From: Blattamonas nauphoetae
Taxonomy: Eukaryota > Preaxostyla > Oxymonadida
Length of the DNA: 64,000 bases
Assembly (NCBI GenBank): GCA_033064195.1
Contig: JARBJD010000276.1
Location: forward strand, 1-64,000
Direction of reading: 5' to 3'
This document shows positions 32,336-45,500 of this stretch, in pieces. A program made the translations under genes and the position numbers. The first letter of the stretch is position 1; every line of letters starts with the position of its first letter. A model generated the notes under the pieces. The model worked only from the letters and a program-made list of their open reading frames with translations. It made no database searches and had not been told where the DNA came from.

Positions 32336-35300
32336 CTATCCAACTTGTGTTTTCATCTCGTTGCGAGATTCACCCAATCCTGATTCGTTTTTGTGCGACG
32401 ACAGGAACTCTCCAATTTCAGTCAGTGTTGGTCGTTCTTTCGGATTCACTGACAGGCATCGCGTCAGCATTGCGATGAACTCGTCGTCATGCAAATCGGA
32501 CAGTTTCGGTCCAATTCCTGTTCCAGACTGCTTCTGAGCCACAATCGCATCCACTTCTCCATACGGAACTAGACCAGTCTCAATTTCCCACAAGATCAGG
32601 CCAAGACTAAAAACTGACGCTTTGGGCCCATCCACCTGTCCGCTACCAGCTGCAACTTCCGGTGCTCGCCAGCGAAGACCATCCATCCCACACTTCTCTC
32701 CTTCTGCTCCAACGGCGTGAGCGTTCTGTTCCTTCTGAGCCAGTAGGGCTGCTTGTTCAGCTTCTGCCGAGTTCATGTCAAGTTTCAGGTGAATATTCCC
32801 AGCTGAATCAAGAAGAATCCAGTGAGACGACAGTTGAGTCAGAACATCACTCCGTTTTCGATGAGCAACAACCTGCTTCAAACCATTCACAATTTGTAGG
32901 CCAATCGATCGTTTCCCAATTTCGTTTTTCTGTGTGTGGATCACCGAATATAGTGTGGTGTTCATTCGAGTTGTGGAAACAGCGAAATCTCCACTGCACT
33001 TCATCACCTCAACTAACTCCCCAAGCGAATCATTTTTGGAAGACTGTGGCTGTCCCACTTCTGTCGGGAGCAGGCTGCTGTTTGGTCCGAAGTTGGAGTG
33101 GCTGATTGCTTCAACATGGATCGCTGCATTCGAACAATCTCCTTCAACCGGCTCCACTTTCTCCAGCTCCACTGGTTCTTGTTCTTCCATCTCTTTCAGG
33201 TTCATTTGAGATTTCGCAAGGCGACGGCGAAGGAGCACAACAAACACAATCACCACAATCAGGGCAACTAGCAGAGAGGCAATAAGTGGAATCAGCCAGC
33301 TCAGCAGTTTCTTCATTTCTGGCGACATCGCTTTCTTCTGATTAAAGGACGATTTGGGGATGTGGAAAGTGATTGTCTCGTTCATCCACACAACTGGCGA
33401 TTCTGTTCCAGGTGATAGTGTGATGGACTTGATTGTGTATGTTGTGTCGTGTGTCAGCAAGCGATCCTCTCCAACAACGATGAACTTGTCGCTTCTTCCT
33501 GCCAGCGACGATCCTTCGAAGTGAATGGTGATTGTCACATCTTTCCCTTCTTCCTCGACAACGAAATTAATCGATCCACTCAAATTGCGATCAAACACGA
33601 GAATCACGAAAGCGTGTGGCTGGTCCTCTGAGACGAGATCGGCTGTTGCCCCAACGAGAGTATGTGGGTGTTCGGGTGTGGTGAAGGATGCGAAGGAGGG
33701 AATCGAAGCGAGATTGAATGTCCACGCTTCTAGCGGGAATGTGAGGGCATTGGCGAGAGAAGAAGATGAAGAGGGAACAATCCCGACAATCGATGTGATT
33801 CTGTACGACGTCGAAAAATCAAGATTCAACGATGGAGACGGCGACGTCAGAATGCACTTCCCGTCCACAAAGTCAATCTCTGTCTTCATTTCTTTCTTGT
33901 CCTCTTCCTTGTGTATTGTCATTTCAAACTTCTGCGACGCAATCGGAATCTTCCCCTTGATCTCCAACTCCATTTTTCCCGATTCCGGATTCAGCTCAAC
34001 AACAACCTTCTCTGTCAACAGTGGCCCAAGATTGTGGAAGGCATCATCAAACACTCGAACTGTTGTCTGCTCTGGAGTGCCTCTTTTGACTGCCGCGTGC
34101 ATTCCAATGCTGTCTGTGGTGCATGTTGTGTAGCTGTCATCAATCGAGACTGATGGTTGACAATAACGTTCGAGATAGTTCAGATACACATCAACAAAAG
34201 CGGTTGTGTCCTCCGCACTGTTCAAAGAAACTAAAGTGTCATCATTCTGTCCGACTGAGTTGTTGACAAATGCGACTCGCGTGAGAGAGATCGACGATGA
34301 AAGATTAAAGTCGCTAGGACCAAATGTGATGGCTCCAGAAGTGCCTGAACAACAATCCTTCACCAGACAATCAGAGACCACACAGGAGCCAAAGGTCTTC
34401 ACAACGAAGGCACCACCAAGACTGCCTGATGAGCATTCAACGAAGGAACAGTCCTTCGTTGTCAACGTTTTCATTGATGAAACGAAACCAACGAAGCCGC
34501 CTCCAAATCCCTCCGAGCCAGCTTTGCATCGGAAAAAGCGGAGGTCGGTCATCACGATGTCACAGTAGGCATAAAAAAACATTCCAGCTGCATAACTATG
34601 ACTCGAGCAATCTGTGAAGGTCACCCGTGTGACGTTCAGAGGTGTTTCTCCGTCGACATCCAAGTGGAGACCACCTGCACTATCGCCAGAGGTGTCAGAA
34701 TAACAAAGGTTGAAGAGACAGTCAGAAACATCCACGGATCCAGTTCCTCGAACGAACATCCAACCAGCAACGCGGGAAGCACAACAGGAATCGAAGACGA
34801 GATTTGTGACTGTTAGATGAGGATTTTGAGACTCTGTATTGACGAACCTAATCACCAATCCTCCTGTCGATGATTGCTTTTCATCAGTTGTCCCACACTT
34901 TTCAAAAGTACAACCAATAATCGCCGCTGATCGCCAGATGTCGATAAACATCCCTGCCCCGTTGTAGTTTGTTTTCATATTCGTGAAATTCGACTTCTCG
35001 ACGTAGATTGGCGTCAACAGAGTGGTGTTTCCTTGCAAGACATAGACAGAGCCTCCTGAATAGGTATTGCTGTTTATGTATGAATGGTTCGTGAACGAAC
35101 ATGAGAGGATGGATATGGCGCCTGTATAGTTGAAGAAAACGAGTGCACGGACATTCGGAGCATACTTGGCGCCAGTGAAGTGGCAGTGCGAGATGATGGC
35201 GGATGTTGATTCACCACCCGAGCGGTAGTCGATGGAATACAAGGTGCCATTGTCCACAAATTGAGTGGACGTGCCATTGGGGTAGGTGATGGATGGTTGG

Positions 35301-36277
35301 GGGTCGGTGTTGGGGGAGGAGAGGAGGGAGGAGAAGGAGGAATTCGAGCACAAGAGCGAGCCTCCATTGTTCACATCCCGAATCGTCGATCTCGATAAAT
35401 GCGAACTTGTCAACGACACAATACATCCCAACATCTTTTGACGCAAGTGTGACAGCTGCAGCTGGCGGGAAGGGCCAATCGAACTCAGGTTCACAAACGA
35501 ACAACCAATCAGTGATGATGAGAGTCTTTCGACCGCGTTTCCACTCTGACGAGCTGTGTGTGTCAGCGAGAGGCCAATCCCGTCTGTTCCCAGAACTTCC
35601 TGCGAGTTGAACGAGCATCCAATAATCGAGATTGAATGCGATGCTCCACAATCTGGAAATTCTGAAGTTTCCACAAGACCACGCAATAGGCCACTTTCAC
35701 TCGAGATCGAGCATTGGTTCACCACAACTGACGATTCTGTTCCTGATTCCTCGAATGTCGATGGCGAAATCAGAATCGCACATGTCCACGAAGACAAGTC
35801 AATTCTGCTTTTAGATATCATCAGAATGCTGTCTGAAACAATTGCTAGTATTGTTGGACATGCTTCATTCTTCTGTTTTCCAGCTTCTTCAAAATTGGCG
35901 ATGAGCGAAAAGTGGAGTGATTTCAACGACATCGTTGAGTTGGTCAATGAGAATACATAATTCTCACCAGTGCGTATGCAGAACTTTGCTTCATTTCTGT
36001 TGCTGTCGGACCCAGATTGCGGGATAATGTGGGCTTCCTGTGATGGACTTTTGTTCGACAGTTCTCCAGACAATTGAAGACATCTGTTTGTGATTTCGAT
36101 GTTGTTTCCAATGTATGTTCCTTCTGGAATTGATGTAAGTTGAAATTGATTCGATTTTGGAATGGTACAGTGTGATATGGTGTCCAGAAGGGAATCCAAA
36201 ATTGTTGGACCTGCTGTTCGAGAAGGACCGGCGAATATGGGTTGCAAGAGGCAGAGAAGGAGCGAGAGCGGGATCAT
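32336..36277 (-). CDS. Beta-helix receptor with one membrane segment and kinase C-lobe, 1313 aa
   Basis: Probably a surface receptor-like protein. The start at 36277 is chosen because it gives a clean signal peptide (MIPLSLLLCLLQPIFAG). The ectodomain (to about residue 985) is a series of serine/threonine/cysteine-rich beta-helix-like repeats (pectin-lyase-like; SxxIxxCxF units such as ISHCHFTGAKYAPN). One membrane helix lies near residues 990-1015 (LIPLIASLLVALIVVIVFVV), followed by RRR. The cytosolic part has no glycine loop or VAIK lysine; similarity to kinases begins at the middle of the C-lobe. HWILLD replaces the catalytic loop, WRAPEV corresponds to APE, and LGLILWEIETG and RCLSVNPKERPTL match subdomains IX-XI. 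It is therefore a truncated pseudokinase. It is divergent from a paralog starting at 36561. No introns needed. Confidence 0.83.
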   Translation of the reverse strand: MIPLSLLLCLLQPIFAGPSRTAGPTILDSLLDTISHCTIPKSNQFQLTSIPEGTYIGNNIEITNRCLQLSGELSNKSPSQEAHIIPQSGSDSNRNEAKFCIRTGENYVFSLTNSTMSLKSLHFSLIANFEEAGKQKNEACPTILAIVSDSILMISKSRIDLSSWTCAILISPSTFEESGTESSVVVNQCSISSESGLLRGLVETSEFPDCGASHSISIIGCSFNSQEVLGTDGIGLSLTHTARQSGNAVERLSSSLIGCSFVNLSSIGPSRQLQLSHLRQKMLGCIVSLTSSHLSRSTIRDVNNGGSLLCSNSSFSSLLSSPNTDPQPSITYPNGTSTQFVDNGTLYSIDYRSGGESTSAIISHCHFTGAKYAPNVRALVFFNYTGAISILSCSFTNHSYINSNTYSGGSVYVLQGNTTLLTPIYVEKSNFTNMKTNYNGAGMFIDIWRSAAIIGCTFEKCGTTDEKQSSTGGLVIRFVNTESQNPHLTVTNLVFDSCCASRVAGWMFVRGTGSVDVSDCLFNLCYSDTSGDSAGGLHLDVDGETPLNVTRVTFTDCSSHSYAAGMFFYAYCDIVMTDLRFFRCKAGSEGFGGGFVGFVSSMKTLTTKDCSFVECSSGSLGGAFVVKTFGSCVVSDCLVKDCCSGTSGAITFGPSDFNLSSSISLTRVAFVNNSVGQNDDTLVSLNSAEDTTAFVDVYLNYLERYCQPSVSIDDSYTTCTTDSIGMHAAVKRGTPEQTTVRVFDDAFHNLGPLLTEKVVVELNPESGKMELEIKGKIPIASQKFEMTIHKEEDKKEMKTEIDFVDGKCILTSPSPSLNLDFSTSYRITSIVGIVPSSSSSLANALTFPLEAWTFNLASIPSFASFTTPEHPHTLVGATADLVSEDQPHAFVILVFDRNLSGSINFVVEEEGKDVTITIHFEGSSLAGRSDKFIVVGEDRLLTHDTTYTIKSITLSPGTESPVVWMNETITFHIPKSSFNQKKAMSPEMKKLLSWLIPLIASLLVALIVVIVFVVLLRRRLAKSQMNLKEMEEQEPVELEKVEPVEGDCSNAAIHVEAISHSNFGPNSSLLPTEVGQPQSSKNDSLGELVEVMKCSGDFAVSTTRMNTTLYSVIHTQKNEIGKRSIGLQIVNGLKQVVAHRKRSDVLTQLSSHWILLDSAGNIHLKLDMNSAEAEQAALLAQKEQNAHAVGAEGEKCGMDGLRWRAPEVAAGSGQVDGPKASVFSLGLILWEIETGLVPYGEVDAIVAQKQSGTGIGPKLSDLHDDEFIAMLTRCLSVNPKERPTLTEIGEFLSSHKNESGLGESRNEMKTQVG

Positions 36278-36560
36278 GATTTGCGGGAGAGATAGATCGA
36301 GACTAGATTCTCGAGGGGAGAGAAAAATGGATGGAGATCGAACCCTTTCTTTGATGGATTCTGGATTTGACTGAAAGATGTTTATCACCTCCTCATCCCG
36401 TCCGAACGACCTCTTAATCTGTTTAAATCAATTAACTGTCGTTTCAGATGTATCTCGTCATCATTTTCAATCATCACCGATCAAACCCTTTCTTCAGTCT
36501 TACTCGAAATCTGATCGTTCTCAATCTTATCCCGTCAAGTGCTTTAGATTTCAATCACTG
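36278..36560. promoter_or_regulatory. Divergent promoter region of the two beta-helix receptors
   Basis: 283 bases between the two chosen ATGs. It must hold both promoters if those starts are right. A longer plus-strand reading starts at 36378, but it would bury the signal peptide. No specific motif was identified. Confidence 0.4.
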
Positions 36561-39500
36561 ATGATGATGCATATCTCTGTCATCGCAATATTTCTCTCCA
36601 TTTTGAAACCTCACATCTCTCCATTATCATCGACACATATGGTCAACTTGGACAACATCATCAAACAGTCATCCCGAAGTAAATCATCAGACTCTTCACA
36701 GCCCGTCTCACTCCCGGATGGTGTTGTGCATGCACATGATTTTCCGCTTATTTCCTCAAGCATCGTGGTGAACGGCGGACACCAAACAGTTCTCAAATAT
36801 CTGGATGGCAACCGTGACAGAGAGAATCCGATCGCGAAAGAAGTCAACCATATTCCGTCAAATGGAATCAACAGCCTTTTCGATCTCCAGAATGCATCAC
36901 TATCGCTTCAGCGTGTTGTTATGGACATGTCATCTGAGTCTGCCAATCAGGACGTTCGATGTGCTGTGCTTGCTTCTTCAACGATTTTCATCTCTTTTTG
37001 CGAGTTTTTCTGGACAGATCTGAAGTCACTGTTTGTTCTTCGATCAGGCTCGCCCTCCGAACAAGCCTCATCGTCAGTCACGTTGGCGTGGTGCTCGCTG
37101 AAGAATTCTGTGGGTCATCTGATGCCGATTGTGGAAGACATGCGGAAAGACATCACTGCAGGTGCTATCGATCTGAATATGGTTGGGACGAGGATCGACA
37201 ACATGAAAGTTGTTGGACCAGATGGCGTGGGCGTCTCGCAGACTAACCATCACAATGACCTCTCCTCTTTCGAGGGAATATCAACGACAGTGTCCGAACT
37301 GCGAATTCTGAACGTATCATCTCTGCCAAAGGAAGTGAAGGAAGTGTCGTCGCTGTTTTCGCAGAGAATGGTTGGATGTGGGATTTGGGGAAGCAACAAC
37401 CATCTTTCGGGAAGTGTACTGCGAGATGTGAATGGAGGAGGGTCATTTCTGTGCTCGAACAGCACGTTCGACTGGTGCCACACGACATCCTCCGAACGAC
37501 CTTCGATCGTCCGCAGCACTTCCCAGACCATCGACAACCACTCAACCATTCGTAAAATCTCCAACCAAGCCGAACCTGGTGACGATCCAAACGATCCATA
37601 TACGGGGAAACTGTATGATGATTCCAGCCGGTTCATAACCAGGGATGTCCCCATCACATTCACCCGATGCCAGTTCACAAACATGAAATACACAGCCACC
37701 TCAGTATCGGAGATATTGGCTGGTGGATCAGCCATCTTCCTCAATTATTCAACCAACCCCGCATCAATCATCTCGTGCAGCTTCTCAAAGTGTTCGGTCA
37801 CAAGCACGTTCGCCGTGTATGGAGGATGCGTCTACATGTATTACATGCGCACATCGACCATCACCATCGACGCCTGCTCCTTCGACGATTGGTATCCGAC
37901 GAACGATGCCAACACCAAACAGTCTGGAGGCGGAATCGGCGCCCATTCAACCTCAGCTCCGCTTCAAATCACAAATACCAACTTCACGTTGAGTGGAGAC
38001 ACGACAAACAAAAACAATGGCGGCTTCTTTGCGTCTCTCTCAGGATTTACAACACAATCCTCCACTCTTGCGAACTGTCGTTTCATCGGTGAATCGAAGA
38101 CAACAGGTCGTGTCATGCATCTCGATTCAACCTCGTCACAGTATCAACCATCTACGACCCTCACAGTGACCGATTCGCAGATTCTCAACACCAATTCTCA
38201 GCTTGAAATCAACTCCATTACCTTCGAGTCGTCGTCAGGGTTCACACGAACTGAAATCACCAACACATCGATCCAGTATTCATCCAAAACGAGTTCCACA
38301 CGTCCCTTTCTCTTTGTCGACTGCAAACTCGATAACTCTTCAGTCAATTCAATGGGCCTCATGATGTTTCTCATCTCTGGGACCTCGTTTACTGGCAAGC
38401 CGATTGACACATCAAAGTCGTACATCCATCTCCAATCTTCAAGCCATGTTGTCATCCACAACTGTGACTTCACAGACTGTTCACCATCAGCTTCAAAATA
38501 CCTTATTTACTCGTACATAGCTCGATCGCTGGTTTTGGACATTTGCTCCTTCACGCGGTGCACTGGAGGGTCTTCGATCGTCTACGTCGAAAAAGCATAT
38601 GCCTTCTTATACTTCTGCATCTTCGCCGATGTGACTGACACGAATTCCAGTGTCATCACGTTATATGCAAACCACGCCAATTTCTTCGAATCATGCCGTT
38701 TTAATCTGGGGGAGACAAAGAATGTGGATGTCTACATTCCAACGATTCAATTCACATATCTGAACGACACTGCTGTGATCGGATGCACATCCAATCGACA
38801 GATGTACTTCGGCACTTATAGCGATAGAAAAGAATTGACTGCTGTCCAGATTGTCAATCCCAAGGCGGAAAAGAACGAGATGAGGGTGGGCACATGGCCA
38901 ACAGAACCAGGAGACCCACAACCAATCCCACTTTTCTCATCGTTGTCAGAAGCTCTCAGTGCCCTTACAAATCCAACACTGGACAGCGTCATTACTGTCT
39001 CTACTGGGAATTTCACTGAGGCCACCCTTCTGTCGGTGTCGAAGATCATCGAAATTGTCGGTGCTGGATCGAAAATTGACGATCGCCACTCAACGCAGTT
39101 GACAACCAATGGCTTCGTTTCGAAATTAAATGGCGAGCTCGCTCTCCGCTCACTCCGACTTGTTCCTTCATCAATATCGTCGGTCGTTGCTTCAACGGAA
39201 GATGATGGCAGTCTGTGTGTGTTGGATGTGATTGTGGAAGACGTCACTGACCACTCCGTCCACTTGTTTCGGTTTGCGACAGGATCATCAGAAATCCGTC
39301 ATTCCTCCTTCAAGACAATCAATTCAACAGAGTCACTCATCTTTGTGTCACAAACGGCCTCCCTCACCATCACAAACACTCTCTTTTTATCAATCATGCG
39401 AACCAGACCAAACCCAACTCCATATGATACCACACAGTGTGCAAGCTGCATTGAGGGAAAGACGAGTGGAAGAGTGAAAGTGATTTATTGTCGTTTTGGA

Positions 39501-42500
39501 GCGTGCACAACGAACGGGCGAGCAGGAGCGATCGATTTGGTGAAGAATGATGTTAACAGCGCTGTCGAGATGAGCTCTTGTTGGTTTGATCAGAATTCAG
39601 CTGGAGAAGAGGTTCCTGACGATGAGAGAGGAGATGATGTCGTCCTGAAGTCGTTCGCTGAACCCAACACCCTTCTCGATTTCTCAGCCATCTACTCCTT
39701 CCCCTCCCCCTCCTCCTTTCTGATCGACTTGTCACACCCCATCGTCCCTCCTCCTGCCCTCCTTATCATGACCACAACTGGTGTTGATGATCCACTAACC
39801 TGGAGCTACACATACGGTGAGATCACCAAGTCTCTCTTCGAGAAACACTCTCTCCAGTTCCTTCTTGAACATCGTTTCAGGAACAATACCAAAACTGAAC
39901 TGAAAACAGACTCTGGTTACAGCACGACAATGACACCATTCATCTTTCAAAATTCAACCGTCTTCGTGAATCTCAAAAACAACTCTGCATCCATCATCAC
40001 TGTGGATCAACAGGGCGAAGTCTTCATCACCCTCCAAACGGCGTCCTTATCGTTCGAACAGGTCCAATTTGTGTTTGGACAGCTGACAACGTCAGCCTTC
40101 ACTTGTGATAAAGATTCATCGATTGAACTCGTCAATACAGTCCTCAAGCTCACCACTCCAACACTCACCCATCCATACGTCGATTCTTTCGGTCCATCAG
40201 TCATTTTCAAGTCTCAAGGCTTCCTCCAAAACATCACATTGGACCGCACTCCCTTTGTTCGACTCAACCGTGCTGAAAAGGATGCTGAATTCGTCTACCA
40301 AGGCGTCGCTCCTCTTCTTGCCAGTCCTCTGACTGCCCCATTCATCGTCTGTGAGGGAGCAAAGTACATTATGATGCAAACTCTGACATTGAATTATTCA
40401 TTCGTCAATTCGGCATCGTTTGTTTACGCCAAAGCATCATCTTTCAATTCATATGGGAATCACCTCATGCTTCTTAAGTCGACTGCAAAAGGCGCGTTTC
40501 TCCACATCGAAGATGGCACCGTCCATTTCCAGCAAGATAAATATAATTCAAGTTCAGACGAGCAAGGTGGGTTGTTGTATTGCCACAATTCCACGATAAC
40601 ATCAAAATATCAAATATCCAGCTCGTGTTCAGCGAAACAAGGCGGAGTTTTTTTCTCACAGGAGTCCAGTGTGAACATGAATGGGGGAACCTTCTCGAAC
40701 TGCGAGGCTGACGAAGGTGGAATTGCATATCTTTTTTCGTCTTCTCTTCTCATTGAATCGACTACTCTCGTCTCCAATTCTGCCAAAAGGGGAGGTGTGT
40801 TCTTCATCGACTTCGGAAACGACTCCCCATCGTCAGTCATATCGAAGAACACAGTTTGTTACACAAACAACACTGCACATGATGAGGATGAGAGTGGTGT
40901 GGATTCTGGGAAGGGAGGAGCGATCTTTGTGACAGGAACCACAACTTCAGTGAAGCCTCTCGCTCTGAGCGGTTCATATTTTGAGGGCAACACAGCTACT
41001 TTTGGGAATGACGTGTTTGTCGAGGAGGAAGTGCTGGGAGAAACAGGACCAGATCTTCTGTCGGAATGTGGTGGAGAATCCTACAGCAGATTCCCACATC
41101 TCGAAATCGAGAACCATGATGGAGATGACGAGCTCCTCGCAATCTCGGACTATCTTCCATTTCCAACTGTTCGCATTTCAAGCATTGGTTCGGATGCTCA
41201 AACGTGCAAATGGTCCAAAGTCGACTGCAAGACTCTCGTTTATGCTCTCCCCTTTCTTCAATCAGAATATTCCGATGGACGCCCGTTCCAACGAAAATGC
41301 GTTCAAGTTTACGATGCAATGACAACGGAACCAATCGAATTTCAGAGACACGATGTGCTCTATCTCAGTTCGTCTTCGGACAGCAATTATGTTTTCAGTT
41401 TGCCTCTCTCTGCGGCTCACAATGACAAGGAGGCAGTCGTGTTCACGATCACTGGTGAATCGAGATTGACCGCTGTGAGGATCAGGTTTTTGTTGAAATC
41501 ATTGCACCAAGTTGTGAAGGTGACATCCAAAGAAGGGCGACTTGCGATGCAACACTGCGTTGTCTTGAGCGAGAGCGGCACCACAACTTCGACATCTCCG
41601 ATCTGGTGTGTGGGGAGCTCACTCGTCCTGAACACCGTCTCGTTCTCCCCAACTCTCACCACTTCCATCGCTACTCTCTCTGTCCCTCTCGTCCATTTTA
41701 CGCCTACCCCTTCTGTTAAGGGGGAGTTGCGAAATGGAACGTGCGATATTACTGGTTGCACTCTCACCAATCTCACATTTTCGAAGACAACGTTATTCGA
41801 GATCGAGACGAGTGGCCGCGTCAGTTTTGTTCTTCAGTCGATCACTCGAGTCACAACAGATTTGGAACAAGGAAAATACATTTCTCTGAAGGGACGATCA
41901 TTCAAACAGCAGATTCAGCCTTCACTTTGGCATTCGAACCCGACAACATCAGATCTGCCCTTCTACGTTGGGGAAGATGTCTCAATGGACCAAAAGGACA
42001 AATGGAGAAACAACTCACTTGTGTATTGGCTGATGTCTCCGAAGGAAGAGGTCAAAATTGGATCAGATGACAATGCTGTCGATCATCCGAATTGTGGATC
42101 ATCCACTTTCCAATGCACCACTCTCGATTCTGCCTTCAAATCAGGTGGTCTCAACGACCTCTCCACGCTCACCCTTTCAACATCAACATCTCTCTCAACG
42201 AAACTGTCGGTGACGTCGTTGTGGGTAATCAAGTCGTCATCATCGGCAACGAAGCAAGGAATCAAATTTGACCAGAATGGCTCGATCGAAGTTGCCAGTT
42301 CCGAGGCCAACTTATCGTTTGCGTCGATCATCTTCACTGTTGCCGAAACATGTCAGTCAGCCACTCTCTTTGTGGTTGAGGAAGGAGAACTCTCTTTCTC
42401 GTCGTGTGTGATCGGATCAGAAGACAGTTCATCGCCTCATGTTCTCCCAGCATCAACAACGACTCTGATTGAAGTGAAGACAGCTGGAAATCTCATCCTC

Positions 42501-45500
42501 ACCGACACACTGATCCAACACATCAAATTCTCGCACGCCACGCTCGGAACAGCCATTCGTCTTCATCTCGGCTCGACAACCTCCTCAAGTGGAACAAAAC
42601 CCATCTCAAACATCTCATCGAACACAGTTGGAAGACATGCCCAAATTGTTGTCTCGACTAACCCGGACGAAAATTCACTTTCTGCCCTCTCGGAACTCCT
42701 CAAAACTTGGGGACCGACCCTGACAGACAGTCCCCGCTACTCCAAAGACGAGATAAACGAGTTCGCTACGATTGACGAGGATGGGAATGTGAATGAGCTG
42801 ATCTACAGTTGGTATTCGTATGATGGGACCACGATGTATCTTCATTCGGAAGGAGGAAGTCACGCGAAATGTGGTGTTTCTGCTCTTCCATGCTCCTCCC
42901 TCTCAGCTAGTCTAGAGAAGGTTGATAATGGAGAGACAATCATTCTCTGTAGTGCTCTGACTGAAACAGCAAACTTCGTTGCCACCAAAGATCTCTCAGT
43001 CAAATCATCCGACAACAAGAAACAAATCATTTCTGTGTCAAGTTCGACGACATTCACAACTCAGGATTCCAATCTCACTTTCGCAGATCTTTCATTCGTT
43101 CCACTCCCTTCGACTTCATCCCAGAATGCGGAACCGTTGGAGAGAGCTGATTCTCTCTTCCTTGTGGAATCTGGTTTGATAGAACTCACAGGTTGCTCAC
43201 TCTCATCATTTGTCATCGACAATAAACCACTTCATCGATATGAACGACAATGAAGATGACGAGTCGTGTTTTGTCTCCGTCGTTGGACCCAAACTGGCAG
43301 ATTGCATTTCTGAAGGCGATGATCGATTCGTTGGGTCGTACACAGAAACAACGCCACTGAACCATCTTTGGAGTTTTGACACATTCCACGAACTCCCAGC
43401 CTCGCTCTTGTTCTACCTGCTTCCATCTGAAGGCCCAGTTGGAGTGTCCTCCTCTGGCATCGACATGGCGAAGTGTGGATCGAACAGCATCTGGTGCCCA
43501 ACCATCTCCCAATCTATTAGTCGCCTCACCGCTCAGAAGACGAACAAGATTGTTGTGATGGACGAGATTGATCTATCAGCGAGTATTTCGCTACCAAATG
43601 GCGTGATCTTCTCAGGGAACAATCCCAACACGCTCTGCACATGTCAAGTCGGTGAATCAGGATCATTCGAAACAACTGGTGACAAAATTGTGTCGATAAC
43701 CACTCTCGACTTCTCGCTTCCTCTCTCTCAGTCTGCTGACGCTGTGATTGTTCATTCATCCGACAAGCTGACACTCTCACACCTTCGCATCTCATCCCAA
43801 GGGAAGTCGTCAGCACTTTTCATCCGAATGACGGCAGGAACAACAGAAATGAACGATATCATGGTTCACTCGGAAATGGCACAGAACTCGATCTTATTCT
43901 CGCTTCTGGGAGGATCGGTGAAAGTGACAACTCTCACAATCGAAACAGCAGTGGCACAAAACGGAAGTGTTGTGAAGATGGAAGGAGGCAGTCTGAGTCT
44001 GACAGGAATGACACTCACATCAACAAAACAAATCGAAGGACAGTTGCTCTCCCTCGCCAACTCATCTTTCTCACTCTCCAACGTCAAAATCGCGAAACAG
44101 AACTTCAACTCTCCTCTCTTCACATTTTCTGAATTCGGAGAGAGCACGATCAACAACATGACTTTTTCAGGATGCTCTGGTTCAACACTCATCACAGCCA
44201 AAGATGGAGAAGAGCTCACCATCCGAGACTGCATCTTCACATCCCTCTCTCCATCACCAGCATCCGACCAAGGTGAGATGTCTGATTTGTGTGGATGGGA
44301 GACAAGCCTGATTGAGATCGAAGCCACAACAATCTCTCTCTTACACACCGATCTGACACACATCCCGCTGGGAGCACTCTCTGTCTCTGACAGCGTTCTT
44401 TCCTTGACAGCCTGTGTCTTCAGTGGGAATTCTCCTTCAAGCGAGGAATGGTCTTCTCGTCGCCGAAACATCAAGTGCACTAATGGAACCATGTCGATCA
44501 CTGGGATCGGGGCAGGCGATGGAGTATCACCACCCCATCTTTGGATCTGGACAGACGAATGCCCAGTCACGAGAGATGATGTCGCTCAACACGCCCCACT
44601 CTTCGTTCCGACTCTGGACGCGAACGAATCAACCAGCGTTTTGGACAAGAAACTGAAGGAGTATTCCGTGAAGGTGATTGGGACGTCGATGGTTCCATGC
44701 GGGCTCAAGTTGGAAGTGTTTGAACACAATCTATCCAAATCGAACGAAGGACAACCGCTCAGTTTCGACATCTCGTCTCTCAATCCAACCAAATGGACGG
44801 AAACAGAACTGTCATTCGTCCTCCCACAATCCTCTCTGAGTGCCATGGACAAGAAATCTGAACTTCGCTGCCGACTCTTGTATGCTGATGACCAGACCAC
44901 AGATTCTTTCTCGTTGACTGGAAAGGGCAATGGAAAACTGTCACAAGCTGGAGTGATTACCTCAATCGTCGTTCCCATTGTCGCTGTCATCATCGCCGCT
45001 CTATTCCTCATCATCATCCTGATTGTTCTCTGCCGTCGCAGAAAAACGAAGAAAGAAGCAGCACAAGCCAGCCACGAACTGGACATGGCAGACGAGGCCG
45101 ACGTTGAAATGAAAAATGAGCTGGTTGAACCAGATGATACCGTCAAACCACTTTTCGGTGCCTCCAAAGATCGCTCACAGCAGAGCTCGCTTCTCATGGT
45201 GAGCGACGACAACGGACACGACATGACAGGCCAGAAGATCGATGCAACAGGCTTCGTTCCCGTTCAGTATGTCTCCGCGATCGGATGCAATGGCGAGAAT
45301 GGTGAAATCTCGGTAGATTCACGAAACACGTTGTATCATCGTCTCCACGTCGAGAAGAAGAAGGATCTGTCGAAGAGGACGATTGCCTTGCAGATTGTGA
45401 AGGGACTGGAGCGAATGGCAAAGGAGCGACCATCCAGCGAGATCTTCTCAAAGCTGTCTCCACACTGGATCATCATGGACTTCACTGACAATGTCTTCCT

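Noticed and set aside
36378-36560. Longer start of the giant receptor at 36378
   Set aside because: It would put 61 polar residues before a clear signal peptide; the ATG at 36561 is the better start.
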